DNA of 64,000 nt from Nitrospira sp. (GCA_018242765.1 JAFEBH010000011.1:186001-250000), one strand, 5' to 3'. Positions 44,344-53,753 are shown, counted from the stretch's first letter. A program made the numbers and translations. Notes: a model not told the origin generated them from the letters alone.

Positions 44344-46353
44344 TTATCGGTCAGGTTGATCCGTGAGGATGAATGCCATCGCGCGTCGAATCTCCTCGCG
44401 CGATCCGAGCAGAACCACAATATCGCCGGCTAAGAGTTTAGATTTGTCCGACGGGTTCGATTCGGTTACCCCGCCTCTGGTCAAGGCAATGATCGAGGCT
44501 CCGGTCCGCGGGCGCAGCGCCAGCTGGGCGAGCGTTTTTCCTGCTGCCGGCGCGGTTTCCTCAATTCGGCAGGTTTCCACTTCCACATCAGTGAGGGTGC
44601 CACCGCGCAGGTGGTGCGCCAGTTCAGGGAGTTCACTTCGGCGGAGGAGTGCGTATCCCTCGCGACGTACCTGTTCCGCCTTGCGTATGACGAAGTCTTG
44701 CGGCATCTGATAGGTGCGGAGGACGAGCGCAAAGATCTCGATCGACGTTTCAAATTCCTCCGGGACCACATCGTCGGCGCCGAGCTGATGGAGCTCTTCC
44801 AATTCACGCAAATAGCGAGTTCTGACGACGATATGGATCTTTGGATTCAAACCTCGAGCGACCTGCACGGTCCGGCGCGCCATGAAGGGATCGGAAATGG
44901 CCACGACCAGGACTCGAGCTTGTTCGATCTTGACATGCCGCAACACGGTCGGATTGGTGGCGTCTCCATAGTAGAGTGGTAATCCATGTGCCGCTTCGCG
45001 GCGCACGGTTTCACCGTCCAAATCCAACGCAATATAGGGAACTTCGGTCTCGCCCAAGACTCGGGAAAGGTTGCGGCCGTTCAACCCATATCCCACGATA
45101 ATGACATGGTCCTTGATGCGGAGGTGCCGCCCCTCGGCTTCCAGGACATGCGCTGTGGTTTGTCCAGGGAACCAACGGTTGAGCCGCTGGACGGCCTCCA
45201 CTCGTCGGCCAAGATGCGGTGAGAGCTGGATGAGAAACGGGGTAATGATCATCGAACAGACCGAGACCGCCAGAAAAATCTGATACTGCGTTCCGGACAG
45301 GAGCTGATTCTCCTGGCCGACTTGTGCCAGGATAAAACTAAACTCTCCTACTTGTGCGAGCGCGATGCCGGTCATGACTGCGGAGCGGGGCAGCATGGAG
45401 ACGGCAAGGACGGCCCCGGCTCCGGCGAAGAATTTCACCAAAAGGACAATCAGCAGCAGGCCGGTTACGACGAATGGGTACTCCAGCAGGATATGCCAAT
45501 CTATCAGGATGCCGATAGAAACGAAGAAGAGACTATTGAAGCTATCTCGGAAAGGCAGTACTTCGGCGATGGCTTGGTGACTGTACTCTGACTCAGAGAT
45601 CACGAGGCCGGCGATGAAGGCGCCGAGCGCCAGCGAGAGCCCGCCGAGAGAAGTCAGCCAGGCGATGCCCAGGCAGAGGACAATAATGGTCAATAAGAAC
45701 AGTTCTCGACTTCGGCTGCGGACGATGTGCTCGAGCAAGACTGGGACTGCATACCATGAGCCAGCCAGAATACAGGCCACCACGACCAGAGATTTCCCCA
45801 GAGAGAGCAACACTGGTGCAAGCGCCCCATCGCCGGGGCTGGCGAGAATGGGCGTGAGCAAGATCATAGGTACGACCGCGATGTCTTGGAAGACCAAGAT
45901 ACCGATCGTCGCTCGCCCGTGTGGTGAATCGCTTGCTTCGCTGGCAGTCAATGCTTTGAGCACAATGGCTGTGCTGCTGAGTGAGAGCAAAAACCCCCAA
46001 AAGATTGCCTGAGAGGTTGGTAATCCCGCAAGAGTGCCGCCGAGCCATGTAATGGCGATGACCCCTCCCACTTGGATCGGGGCTGCAATCAGCAGCAGGC
46101 GTTGAAGGGAGGCGAGCTGGACCAACGAGAATTCAATGCCGATGGTGAAGAGGAGGAGGACGATGCCGATTTCCGCCAAGACCTGCACGGTTGCGATATC
46201 GGAAATGAGATTGAGCCCATGGGGGCCGATCAGCGCACCGGCGACTAAAAATCCGGCGATCGAGGGAAGCCGGAACTGAAGAAACAGAAACACCACCGCG
46301 ATCGATACGGTGTAGATGAAGAGCAGATTCGTGAGGACATTATAGTCGGTCAT
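44344..46353 (-). CDS. KefB-type potassium/proton antiporter (CPA2) with TrkA domains
   Basis: 669-residue antiporter: twelve or so helices of the Na/H-exchanger fold (about 8-385; FVIAGALIGPHGL-like start, VFQDIAVVPMI, GAFIAGLVISESEYSHQ), then a TrkA-N Rossmann domain (about 415-530; VGYGLNGRNLSRVL with acidic LDLDGE) and a TrkA-C domain (about 580-665). The TrkA-N fold usually binds NAD(H) and gates transport. It should regulate potassium efflux or cytoplasmic pH. Monocistronic; convergent with the Rieske gene. Confidence 0.9.
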   Translation of the reverse strand: MTDYNVLTNLLFIYTVSIAVVFLFLQFRLPSIAGFLVAGALIGPHGLNLISDIATVQVLAEIGIVLLLFTIGIEFSLVQLASLQRLLLIAAPIQVGGVIAITWLGGTLAGLPTSQAIFWGFLLSLSSTAIVLKALTASEASDSPHGRATIGILVFQDIAVVPMILLTPILASPGDGALAPVLLSLGKSLVVVACILAGSWYAVPVLLEHIVRSRSRELFLLTIIVLCLGIAWLTSLGGLSLALGAFIAGLVISESEYSHQAIAEVLPFRDSFNSLFFVSIGILIDWHILLEYPFVVTGLLLIVLLVKFFAGAGAVLAVSMLPRSAVMTGIALAQVGEFSFILAQVGQENQLLSGTQYQIFLAVSVCSMIITPFLIQLSPHLGRRVEAVQRLNRWFPGQTTAHVLEAEGRHLRIKDHVIIVGYGLNGRNLSRVLGETEVPYIALDLDGETVRREAAHGLPLYYGDATNPTVLRHVKIEQARVLVVAISDPFMARRTVQVARGLNPKIHIVVRTRYLRELEELHQLGADDVVPEEFETSIEIFALVLRTYQMPQDFVIRKAEQVRREGYALLRRSELPELAHHLRGGTLTDVEVETCRIEETAPAAGKTLAQLALRPRTGASIIALTRGGVTESNPSDKSKLLAGDIVVLLGSREEIRRAMAFILTDQPDR

Positions 46354-46770
46354 ACGGTGCTGTCATCGATCCTACGTCGTCTATTGATGAATCAGGCTAG
46401 GGGTTGCTGGTGATACGAGATTACAAATCTGCTCGGTGTTATCCAACAGCCTATCGAGGTTATGATGGGCAGGATACCTGAGGTTCCTATGCCGGACAAG
46501 GTAATGTAGGCTGTGCGACAGGAGGAGGGAATCTGAAGAGTTAGCCTGTCGGGTGTCCGTCACGAAAACTCTTGGAATAGGCGACGGGTGATATCGGTGA
46601 TATCAAGGTATAATTGTCATTCGGTCCAAGGCCCCGCAGGCTGTAGTTCCCCCCTCTAAAGCTGCATAGACGAAAAACATGTCATTGAGTAGGGTGTGCG
46701 CACCAACTATGAAAGTAACCACGGGCGCTCACGCCCCGCGCGTCTGAGCTACATGATCTGGAGGTGTCCT
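46354..46770. other. Intergenic region
   Basis: About 420 bases without a gene. It contains the tandem repeat and -10 box described separately, and a small hairpin GGGCG / CGCCC close to the next gene. No RNA gene was recognised. Confidence 0.4.
46587..46614 (+). promoter_or_regulatory. Tandem 9-mer and TATAAT box
   Basis: Two perfect copies of GGTGATATC (46587-46595, 46596-46604) are followed four bases later by TATAAT (46609-46614). The repeats occupy the -35 area, suggesting a regulator-dependent promoter for the exported protein at 46771. Confidence 0.45.
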
Positions 46771-47331
46771 ATGAGGCTGGTTCAAGGAACGTTCCTCTCT
46801 ACGACCATCCTGGTGGCGCTGTCCACAGGAGGAGCTTGGGGTGATACGGGAGCTGGTCCGACGACCTGGAAATGTCTCGAAGCAGACGGGAGCTCCATGT
46901 ACACGAACAAGGAGCGGGCTGGGTGCGAAGCGATGGATCTGAAGCCGCTCTCTGTTGTGCCTGATTTGGTCAATATGCCGACCGTTCCTCGAACGCAGCC
47001 CACGAGGGATTCACAGTTTGACCTGTTCCCTGCTCGAGATCGCGAACCAGTGGGTGCGGGACGGCAAGTGCCGGATTGGGCACGTGACTGGTATGCGAGT
47101 AACACGTCTTCAGGCTCAGTTCAGGCGGAAGTCTGCACCTTGTATCTGGAGTGGATGCACCTTGTGCAGAAGACCAGGGGCGGGATGTTCTTCGGCTCTG
47201 ATCCGTCCTATGGGGGGGACATCACCGGGAGGACTCAGCGAGGAGCCAGCCATTCGTTTTACGACAATGCGCGCTACATTGCGTTGTCGAGACTCTTTGG
47301 AACTGGGTTCGTGCCGGTGGGGTGCTTCTAA
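46771..47331 (+). CDS. Exported protein of unknown function
   Basis: 186-residue protein: signal peptide about 1-24 (LSTGGAWG), then TTWKCLEADGSSMYTNKERAGCE, resembling the short DUF4124-like N-terminal domain of other exported proteins, a Pro/Arg linker, and a C-terminal region with two more Cys. GGAGG precedes the ATG. The frame ends at the TAA that forms the left edge of repeat copy B, so its natural C-terminus may have been altered. Confidence 0.6.
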   Translation: MRLVQGTFLSTTILVALSTGGAWGDTGAGPTTWKCLEADGSSMYTNKERAGCEAMDLKPLSVVPDLVNMPTVPRTQPTRDSQFDLFPARDREPVGAGRQVPDWARDWYASNTSSGSVQAEVCTLYLEWMHLVQKTRGGMFFGSDPSYGGDITGRTQRGASHSFYDNARYIALSRLFGTGFVPVGCF

Positions 47332-47439
47332 CAGGGTTCTGAGAAATCGTCCGGCGTCGTTTTCTCCTCACTCAGAGGCTCAACATGCCGAAGCGTATGT
47401 TTCGCCTCCTCACTCACGGCGGCCTTTTTGAGCATCCTG
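47332..47439. repeat. 108-bp dispersed element, copy B
   Basis: Shares the central blocks of copy A (26388-26499), with ends CAGGGTTCTGAGAAA and TTTTTGAGCATCCTG that are imperfect inverted repeats. As in copy A, it begins right after a TAA, in the context CTAACAGG. Confidence 0.65.
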
Positions 47440-47535
47440 AAGTTCTGCTCGTGCGAGTACCGATTGACACAGTTCAGTCATATCGGTGATCTCAACCGCG
47501 TTTTTCGCCGCCGACTGGGTTGTCCAGCCCATTCC

Positions 47536-48558
47536 TCACACTCCGTAAAACTCTCGGTACCACTTCACGAAACGAGGAATGCCTACCTCAATCGGGGTGT
47601 TTGGTCTGAAGCCAACGTCATTGGTGAGATCGTCGATGTCGGCATAGGTTGCTGGTACGTCGCCGGGCTGTATTGGCAAGAGCCGCTTTTCGGCCTTTTT
47701 CCCCAACGCTTGTTCCAGGACCCCGATGAAATGTAGCAACTCCACCGGCTGATGGTTGCCGATGTTGTAGATGCGGGCCGGAGCGGAGCTGGTTCCTGGA
47801 TCCGGTTGCTCCCCTGACCAGGATGGATTGGCTGTTGCTGGGCGATCGAGTGTCCGAATGATGCCTTCAACGATATCATCGACATAGGTGAAGTCGCGTT
47901 TCATCTTGCCCTGATTGAAGACGTCGATCGACTTGCCCTCCAGAATGGCCTTGGTAAAGATGAAGAGGGCCATATCAGGACGTCCCCAGGGCCCATACAC
48001 GGTAAAAAAGCGCAGGCCCGTGCAGGGTAGCCGGTACAAATGGGCATAGCAGTGCGCCATGAGCTCATTGGCCTTTTTACTGGCGGCATAGAGCGAGACG
48101 GGATGGTCCACATTGTCATGGATCGAGAACGGCATGTGGGTATTGCCACCATAGACGGAACTCGAAGACGCATAGACCAAGTGTTCAATCTGGTTATGCC
48201 GGCAACCTTCCAGGATATTCAAGAACCCTTCAATGTTACTTTCGGTATAGGCGTGTGGATTGACCAGCGAATAGCGAACCCCGGCCTGCGCGGCCAAGTG
48301 CACCACTCGCCGGATTGATCGATCGCCAAAGAGGTCTTTCATGCCTGGTCGATTGGCGAGGTCCAGTTTGACGAACGTGAATCGTTCACGAGGCTTCAGT
48401 TGTGCCAAGCGAGCTTCCTTCAGTCGGACGTCGTAGTAATCGTTGATGTTGTCGAGGCCGATGACCTGATCGCCTCGATCCAGGAGGCGCATCGCCACAT
48501 GGAATCCGATAAATCCCGCAGTTCCGGTGACAAGAATCGTCGCTGGTCTTTCGCTCAT
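47536..48558 (-). CDS. NAD-dependent sugar epimerase (UDP-glucuronate 4-epimerase-like)
   Basis: 340-residue short-chain dehydrogenase-type epimerase: NAD-binding [13 protein letters not shown] at the start, LDNINDYYD, active-site SSSSVYG with YAASKK (Tyr/Lys), and [15 protein letters not shown], close to UDP-glucuronate 4-epimerases. It makes UDP-galacturonate-type sugars for surface polysaccharide. AAGGAGC precedes the ATG. It follows the metallo-hydrolase gene at 25 bases. Confidence 0.9.
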   Translation of the reverse strand: MSERPATILVTGTAGFIGFHVAMRLLDRGDQVIGLDNINDYYDVRLKEARLAQLKPRERFTFVKLDLANRPGMKDLFGDRSIRRVVHLAAQAGVRYSLVNPHAYTESNIEGFLNILEGCRHNQIEHLVYASSSSVYGGNTHMPFSIHDNVDHPVSLYAASKKANELMAHCYAHLYRLPCTGLRFFTVYGPWGRPDMALFIFTKAILEGKSIDVFNQGKMKRDFTYVDDIVEGIIRTLDRPATANPSWSGEQPDPGTSSAPARIYNIGNHQPVELLHFIGVLEQALGKKAEKRLLPIQPGDVPATYADIDDLTNDVGFRPNTPIEVGIPRFVKWYREFYGV

Positions 48559-48583
48559 AGCTGCTCCTTAAAATAAGAACGGC

Positions 48584-50215
48584 CTATCGCCGCTGCTGTG
48601 CGCCTTTCATAAACGGTGGATTGCCGTGATCCACTCGATAGAGAGTGAGAGGGGCTAGTGATTCTCCTGTCGAATGAACACTGAGTGCTCCTTCATTCGT
48701 GGGTCGATAAATGTCCAGGGCGTGGGCCTGATGATAGCAACATCCCTGTGAAGCAAGAAGGTCTTTTAACTGCTCCGCCGGTTCCCAGTGCGCGGTCAAG
48801 AGCGTGGTCCTGGAAGGGTTGCGTCGACTGAACATAAAGGAGAGATGGTCTGGATACCAGTCGGCTCCGCCGGTGGCGTACGACACAAACAGCCGCGCGC
48901 GGGCGGCCGTGCAGAGATCGGCAAGATAGGCGTTCGTGAGATAGCCGTTCTCACCGATGTCCAGCCATTTGCCGGGGTGAGAGAGCGGTGCGTGGGCGGC
49001 ATGTGTACGGATCTCAAGCAGTTGTTGCTGTGACGCCAGGACGAGGAGAATCGGTCCATACTTGCTGACTAACTGCTGAATGATAGAGTCTTTGAGGGCC
49101 GACCGTCCGTCGTTGGTCGGGCCGCTGTCCGCATGAATCAGGACATTGTGCCCGCGATCGGAAATCAGGTAGCAATTTCTCGGCATATTGAGGTCACAGG
49201 GATCCTCACCGTAGAATGGGACCGAAACGACGGCGCCTCCTTCGAACGGCCAGCTCTCACCATGAGCCAGCTCAATAACCTGTTCAAATCCCAGCTCTGC
49301 CAGGAGCGAACGATAGTCAAAAAACAGCTGTGTGCGATTGCGCCGGCTTGGGACGATGATAGGGATCTCTTTGGGGAGATGGAGTAAGGTGCGGGGATCC
49401 ACATGGTCATCGTGATCGTGTGTGAGAAAGACCGCGGCGGGTTTGGGGACAAGCCCTCCCCAGAGTGACGGTAGGGGTGATTCCGCGAACCAGGGCAACA
49501 GCCAGGGATCAAAGAGCAACACCGTGTCACGTTGTCGGTAGAGCACGGCCGCATGGCCAAGGTGAACGGTATCTTGGTCCTGTACGATATCGAACCAATG
49601 GTGGCGCAGTGACGCGCTGCTCGATGTGGCTAGGCAGCCATGCCGCTGCAAGAGTTCCATGAATGTGGTCAACAGACTCTGGGAGTCACGGGGCATGGAC
49701 GAGACAATCGTGCCGATTTCGTCGGCTGTACGGGTGCCATCGAGGAGACCGAGCAGTTTGCCGATTGCCGGGCCTAGGCGGCGGTTGTTGAATCCGAATG
49801 GAAGGGCCTGGTGGTTGATCGCATGAAACATCCGGAGGCCGCCGTTCGTGACGGTTGCGGATTGCGTCGGATCAGTCGGGAATTCCCAGTGAAAGGTGCC
49901 GTCCGGTCGACGACCACAGCGAATGTGTCGCTGAAGATAGGGGCGGGTGTTGATCAGCTCGGTATAGGCGTCTTCGAGCCGTCGCCGCCGTTCGGGCTCG
50001 TCCAGTGGCGCCCGCTTTGAGAAGACATCGCTGATCGCGGTATCGATCGCGCTGGACAAGAGGCTGTGAGCCTCCTGGAGGCTGGCCACGGCGTCAGAGG
50101 CCACACCGCCGATGAACGGAAAGGGACCCGGTGGCTCGGCACTTTCCAGTTGGGCCCAACACCAAGGGACGAGACTGACATAATGGTGGTGAGGGAAGTT
50201 GTTCCAGATGCTCAT
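48584..50215 (-). CDS. Metallo-beta-lactamase-fold protein with PqqD-like N-terminal part
   Basis: 543-residue protein. Residues about 130-205 look like a PqqD-type winged domain (LLGLLDGTRTADEIGTIV, ELLQRHGCLA). The middle is a metallo-beta-lactamase fold with FLTHDHDDHVDP (HxHxDH) and later His/Asp ligands (LIHADSGP). The N-terminal part has WNNFPHHHYVSL and is unassigned. PqqD-like domains usually bind a peptide substrate of a modifying enzyme, so action on a modified peptide or lipid is one inference; sugar-related function from the epimerase neighbour is another. Confidence 0.7.
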   Translation of the reverse strand: MSIWNNFPHHHYVSLVPWCWAQLESAEPPGPFPFIGGVASDAVASLQEAHSLLSSAIDTAISDVFSKRAPLDEPERRRRLEDAYTELINTRPYLQRHIRCGRRPDGTFHWEFPTDPTQSATVTNGGLRMFHAINHQALPFGFNNRRLGPAIGKLLGLLDGTRTADEIGTIVSSMPRDSQSLLTTFMELLQRHGCLATSSSASLRHHWFDIVQDQDTVHLGHAAVLYRQRDTVLLFDPWLLPWFAESPLPSLWGGLVPKPAAVFLTHDHDDHVDPRTLLHLPKEIPIIVPSRRNRTQLFFDYRSLLAELGFEQVIELAHGESWPFEGGAVVSVPFYGEDPCDLNMPRNCYLISDRGHNVLIHADSGPTNDGRSALKDSIIQQLVSKYGPILLVLASQQQLLEIRTHAAHAPLSHPGKWLDIGENGYLTNAYLADLCTAARARLFVSYATGGADWYPDHLSFMFSRRNPSRTTLLTAHWEPAEQLKDLLASQGCCYHQAHALDIYRPTNEGALSVHSTGESLAPLTLYRVDHGNPPFMKGAQQRR

Positions 50216-50221
50216 AGCTTG

Positions 50222-50300
50222 TTAGGGGTGAGGGGTAAGGTGTCAGGGGTAGGGTATAGGGAAACTTGTCGGGTCATTACAGGTTTCACTCACCCCTTAC
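50222..50300. repeat. G-rich/C-rich inverted repeat with G-quadruplex pattern, copy 2
   Basis: Plus strand has GGGG-TGA-GGGG-N10-GGGG-TA-GGG (50225-50254), matching a G-quadruplex pattern. The facing arm CTCACCCCTTAC lies at the very end of the VOC gene. It sits directly upstream of the metallo-hydrolase start. Confidence 0.5.
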
Positions 50301-50730
50301 TGGTCACCCACATCAATCCGCTGATCGTCGGTTCGTACAACGCTTGAATCACATTGCCGTCGGGATCGGAAAAATAGAACGAATAGCTGCCGTCACGATG
50401 CAGTTTCGGCTCTTTGGTGATTCGTCCGCCCAGCGACTCAATTGAGAGCACAATCTCACGGTACATCTGGTCGACGGCCTGCGGACTCTCAAGAATCACG
50501 CCCATGTGGTCAAGCAGTTGGGTTTTCGAGGGATCATAGGAGTCCGATTCTTGCTTCGAGATCTGATGCAGTGCCAGGTTGTCGACACCGGAGCTGAAAT
50601 AGACGTTCTCGGGATCCGGTTCCCAGACGACCTGCATGCCGAGTATCTGCTCATAGAACCGACGCGATCGAGGAAGATCCAAAACGCGAAGTGCCAGGTG
50701 CCGAAGACCGCGATGAAGGGGCATTGCCAT
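50290..50730 (-). CDS. VOC-family (glyoxalase-like) protein
   Basis: 146-residue vicinal-oxygen-chelate protein: HLALRVLDLPRSRRFYEQILGM at the start with the first metal His, DHMGVILESP near residue 75, and YFSDPDGNVIQALYEP with the terminal Glu ligand. Members are lyases, dioxygenases or resistance proteins; the substrate is unknown. The ribosome site is weak. Confidence 0.8.
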   Translation of the reverse strand: MAMPLHRGLRHLALRVLDLPRSRRFYEQILGMQVVWEPDPENVYFSSGVDNLALHQISKQESDSYDPSKTQLLDHMGVILESPQAVDQMYREIVLSIESLGGRITKEPKLHRDGSYSFYFSDPDGNVIQALYEPTISGLMWVTSKG

Positions 50731-50871
50731 ACGGGTATCACGCAAGTATTGAACAAGATGACGTCCGTATAGTAGGGAGACTAGCGATCTGTCGTCAACG
50801 GAAAACCGGCTCTCCCTCGCGTGGGTGAGTGTAGTATGATTGAGCCGTAATTGATGGGAGTATTCGAGTCT

Positions 50872-51699
50872 ATGACATTTAATGGAATGACTGTGGTGGG
50901 GTTCGAAAGTCGGATGGAATCGGAGTTGGCCCGTTTGATTGAACGGTATGAAGGTCGCCCGATCATGGCTCCCGCCCTGCGAGAAATCCCGCTGGAGAGC
51001 AACATTGCGGCCTATGAATTCGGAGCGCGTCTCATGGCAGGACAGATCGATATGCTCGTCCTGCTCACCGGCGTCGGCACTGAGGCGCTTTTTGAGATCC
51101 TGAAAACGCGGTATCCTTGGCCGTCGATCGTCCAGGCGTTACAAGAGATCGTCACCACCGCCCGGGGCGCGAAAACGGTTGCGGCTCTCAAAGCCGTGGG
51201 GCTCGTCCCAACGGTGACGGTGCCGGAGCCCAATACCTGGATCGATTTGGTTTCTGCTCTGGATGAGTACAGCCTCGAGCCGGGCGTGCGAATTGCGGTG
51301 CAGGAGTACGGCATTCCCAACAACGCGCTGGTGAAGGCGTTGGAGCAGCGTGGGGCAGACGTCTTCCCTGTGCCGATCTACCGATGGGCCTTACCGGAGG
51401 ATCTTGGGCCAATGCGTGCCGCCTGCGAGCATATCGTTGCCGGGCAGGTGGAGGTGATGCTGATTACCAACGCCATGCAGATCGATCACGTCATGCAGGT
51501 ATTGGAACAGGACGGAAACGTCATCCCGTTTCATGACGCGGTGCAGAAGCTGGTCGTAGCCTCCATCGGTCCGGCCGCCAGTGAACGGCTGCGCCACTTC
51601 GACTGGCCGGTCGACTTTGAGCCGTCGCATTCCAAGCTGGGTATCTTGGTGAAGGAAGTATCGGAGCAAGCGGCGAACATTCTTGGGAGAAAACGGTAG
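50872..51699 (+). CDS. hemD: Uroporphyrinogen-III synthase family protein
   Basis: 275-residue HemD-like protein of two similar alpha/beta domains: GFESRMESELARLI start, LLTGVGTEALFEIL, VAALKAVGLVPTVTVPEPNTW, ITNAMQIDHVMQVL and VASIGPAASERL. It should close and invert the linear tetrapyrrole to uroporphyrinogen III on the haem pathway, though it lies away from other hem genes, so a paralogue with another role is possible. Start taken at the ATG with GGGAG upstream; 50854 is an alternative. Confidence 0.8.
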   Translation: MTFNGMTVVGFESRMESELARLIERYEGRPIMAPALREIPLESNIAAYEFGARLMAGQIDMLVLLTGVGTEALFEILKTRYPWPSIVQALQEIVTTARGAKTVAALKAVGLVPTVTVPEPNTWIDLVSALDEYSLEPGVRIAVQEYGIPNNALVKALEQRGADVFPVPIYRWALPEDLGPMRAACEHIVAGQVEVMLITNAMQIDHVMQVLEQDGNVIPFHDAVQKLVVASIGPAASERLRHFDWPVDFEPSHSKLGILVKEVSEQAANILGRKR

Positions 51700-51748
51700 G
51701 AACTCCCTTCGCCTCTATTCCATCTCCGAGGGGAGGCCTTTCGTGCCG

Positions 51749-52288
51749 TCAGTCCTTCAAACATTGTAATTCGATGTGGACCGTCTGCGTCCCAGCAGCG
51801 ATCCAGAGATGCCCGTCTTGAATCGTCCATTGGAGCTGCATGGCGGGTCGCGTCATCTCTGTTAGGGCACGAACGCCTTCCATTGGAAGCAGCGTCACGG
51901 AGAGATTCTTCAGTCCGTCGAGCAACGGACGCTGGTTTGCCCACCACACTCCGGAACTACGGGCTCCATAGACATAAACGATGACCTGTTTAGAGCGGCC
52001 GCAGGCCTGACGCAGGGTTTTCTCGTCTGGCTGGCCGATTTCGATCCAAAGGTCGATGGATCCGGTCTCGTTTCGTTGCCACAAGGCCGGTTCATCTTCG
52101 GTACCGACCCCACGGCCGAATGACAAGGCCTCATCTGCATGGAGTGCGAAGGCGAGCACCCGTACCATCAGGCGCTCCTCGGTCTCGGACGGATGGCGTG
52201 CGAGTGTGAGCGTATGATCTTGAAAGTACTGACGATCCAGATCGGCGATCTGCAGCACGGCCTTATAGATGGTTGCGTTCGAAGCCAT
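51749..52288 (-). CDS. YaeQ-family protein
   Basis: 179-residue YaeQ family protein: NATIYKAVLQIADLDRQYFQDHTLTLARHPSET, then ALWQRNETGSIDLWIEIGQPDEKTLRQA and QVIVYVYG. The fold is a nuclease-like alpha/beta domain of unsettled function. It ends the run of minus-strand genes that starts at 53736. Confidence 0.85.
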   Translation of the reverse strand: MASNATIYKAVLQIADLDRQYFQDHTLTLARHPSETEERLMVRVLAFALHADEALSFGRGVGTEDEPALWQRNETGSIDLWIEIGQPDEKTLRQACGRSKQVIVYVYGARSSGVWWANQRPLLDGLKNLSVTLLPMEGVRALTEMTRPAMQLQWTIQDGHLWIAAGTQTVHIELQCLKD

Positions 52289-52292
52289 ACAT

Positions 52293-52535
52293 TCACCCTG
52301 GATGCGAGGGGAGCTCTGTCACAAACATCTGTTCAATGCGCTTGCGCGCCCACGGCGTCTTGCGTAGGAACGTCAGACTCGACCGGATCGTCGGATGATG
52401 GCGAAAACAGCGAATGGGTACACGTGCGCCCAGTGTCGCCCATCCGTGCCGTGCGACCAAGGTCGTGACAATGGTTTCCAAGGTAATCCCGTGCAAAGGA
52501 TCGCGAGGATGAGCCATAGTATGCGATTGGTTCAT
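52293..52535 (-). CDS. VF530/DUF2132-family small DNA-binding-like protein
   Basis: 80-residue protein with PLHGITLETIVTTLVARHGW and FLRKTPWARKRIEQMFV, the pattern of the VF530 (DUF2132) family, whose structure suggests DNA binding. The start was set by a 4-base overlap (ATGA) with the HicB-like gene upstream. It ends five bases before yaeQ begins, so the three are probably co-transcribed. Confidence 0.75.
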   Translation of the reverse strand: MNQSHTMAHPRDPLHGITLETIVTTLVARHGWATLGARVPIRCFRHHPTIRSSLTFLRKTPWARKRIEQMFVTELPSHPG

Positions 52536-52717
52536 TGATGAATGAGGCATGAGGCGGCGCGTCCGCTCACAGCGCAAGCGCGTTTCGAAATTTCTGCTTG
52601 CTTGAGTGCCTCGCTGGGAGTCTTTCCAAACGCCGAACAGGCATCGAGGTCGGGAATATCGGCGATGGACCCTTTGTCTACATCGCTGGAGAAGATGTTG
52701 ATATGGTAGTCTTTCAT
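52532..52717 (-). CDS. Truncated HicB-like antitoxin-type protein
   Basis: 61-residue protein. KDYHINIFSSDVDKGSIADIPDLDACSAFGKTPSEALKQAE matches the HicB/UPF0150 fold of toxin-antitoxin antitoxins. The usual end (AWLEAARxxGKPIP) is replaced by CAVSGRAASCLIHQ after ISKRA, as if by a frameshift, and no HicA toxin is next to it. An orphan, possibly decaying copy. It overlaps the VF530 gene by four bases. Confidence 0.65.
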   Translation of the reverse strand: MKDYHINIFSSDVDKGSIADIPDLDACSAFGKTPSEALKQAEISKRACAVSGRAASCLIHQ

Positions 52718-52734
52718 GATGGTTCCTCTGTATC

Positions 52735-53736
52735 TCATTGCATGGTGAGCACTGCCGCACCTTGAAAGTTTCCTGCTTTCAATTCTTGTAGCGCGCGGTT
52801 GGCTTCTTTCAGTGAGAAGCGGACTGTGCGGGGTTTGATGGGGATCGCCGCGGCTTCGCGCAAGAGATCGATGCCGTCCTGTCTCGTGTTGGCTGTCACG
52901 CTGCGGATGACGCGTTCGCCGAACACGTCACGGTCGTAGTCCAGTGAAGGAATCGGTGACATGTGGATGCCGGCTAAGGCGAGCGTGCCGCCTCGGTCGA
53001 GCGCGCGCAATGCCGGAGGAACGAGTTCGCCGGCTGGGGCAAAGATGATGGAGCTGTGCAGCTTATCTGGCGGCATCTCTGTGGCTCCGCCGACCCAGAC
53101 TGCTCCCAGCTGTTTGGCCAGTTCCTGATGCTCTTGCTTGAGTGAACTCACGTAGACCTGACAGCCCCAGTGGCGTGCGATCTGGATGGCAATGTGCGCT
53201 GACGCGCCGAATCCATAGAGCCCCAGTCTCTGGCCCGGCTTGATACCGCTGAGTCGTAGAGCCCGATAGCCGATGATACCAGCACAGAGTAAGGGAGAGG
53301 CTTCATCGTCAGAAAAGATCTGAGGGATTGGATAGGCAAATCGTGCGAGCACCACGGCGTATTCCGCATAGCCGCCATCCACCTGATAGCCAGTGAATTT
53401 AGCGTGTAAGCAGAGATTTTCGCGTCCGCTCGTACAGAATTCACATTGGCCGCATGTACCCTGAAGCCAAGCGATTCCGACTCGATCGCCCTCCTTGATT
53501 TCCGAGACATCGGCGCCAAGCTGCATCACTGTGCCGACGGCTTGATGGCCCGGAATGATCGGCAAGGCCACGTCCGGTAGTTCCCCTTCCACCACATGGA
53601 GATCGGTTCGACAGACGCCGCAGACATGAATCTTGACGAGAAGTTGATTTGGCTGTGGAGCAGGAACCGGACGATCCTCGAGGTGGAGTGGGGAGCTGGA
53701 CACGTCGCTCGTACGAGCGAGCACCATGGCTTTCAT
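52735..53736 (-). CDS. Zinc-dependent alcohol dehydrogenase
   Basis: 333-residue medium-chain dehydrogenase: catalytic zinc ligands in HVCGVCRTDLH and GHQ, structural zinc Cys in CGQCEFCTSGRENLC, NAD-binding LGLYGFGASAHIAIQIA. Close in layout to AdhA-type alcohol dehydrogenases. The start at 53736 follows the repeat element at 53754-53871; the longer frame upstream only translates that repeat. Substrate unknown. Confidence 0.85.
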   Translation of the reverse strand: MKAMVLARTSDVSSSPLHLEDRPVPAPQPNQLLVKIHVCGVCRTDLHVVEGELPDVALPIIPGHQAVGTVMQLGADVSEIKEGDRVGIAWLQGTCGQCEFCTSGRENLCLHAKFTGYQVDGGYAEYAVVLARFAYPIPQIFSDDEASPLLCAGIIGYRALRLSGIKPGQRLGLYGFGASAHIAIQIARHWGCQVYVSSLKQEHQELAKQLGAVWVGGATEMPPDKLHSSIIFAPAGELVPPALRALDRGGTLALAGIHMSPIPSLDYDRDVFGERVIRSVTANTRQDGIDLLREAAAIPIKPRTVRFSLKEANRALQELKAGNFQGAAVLTMQ

Positions 53737-53753
53737 AGTTGCTTGGACAAGGA

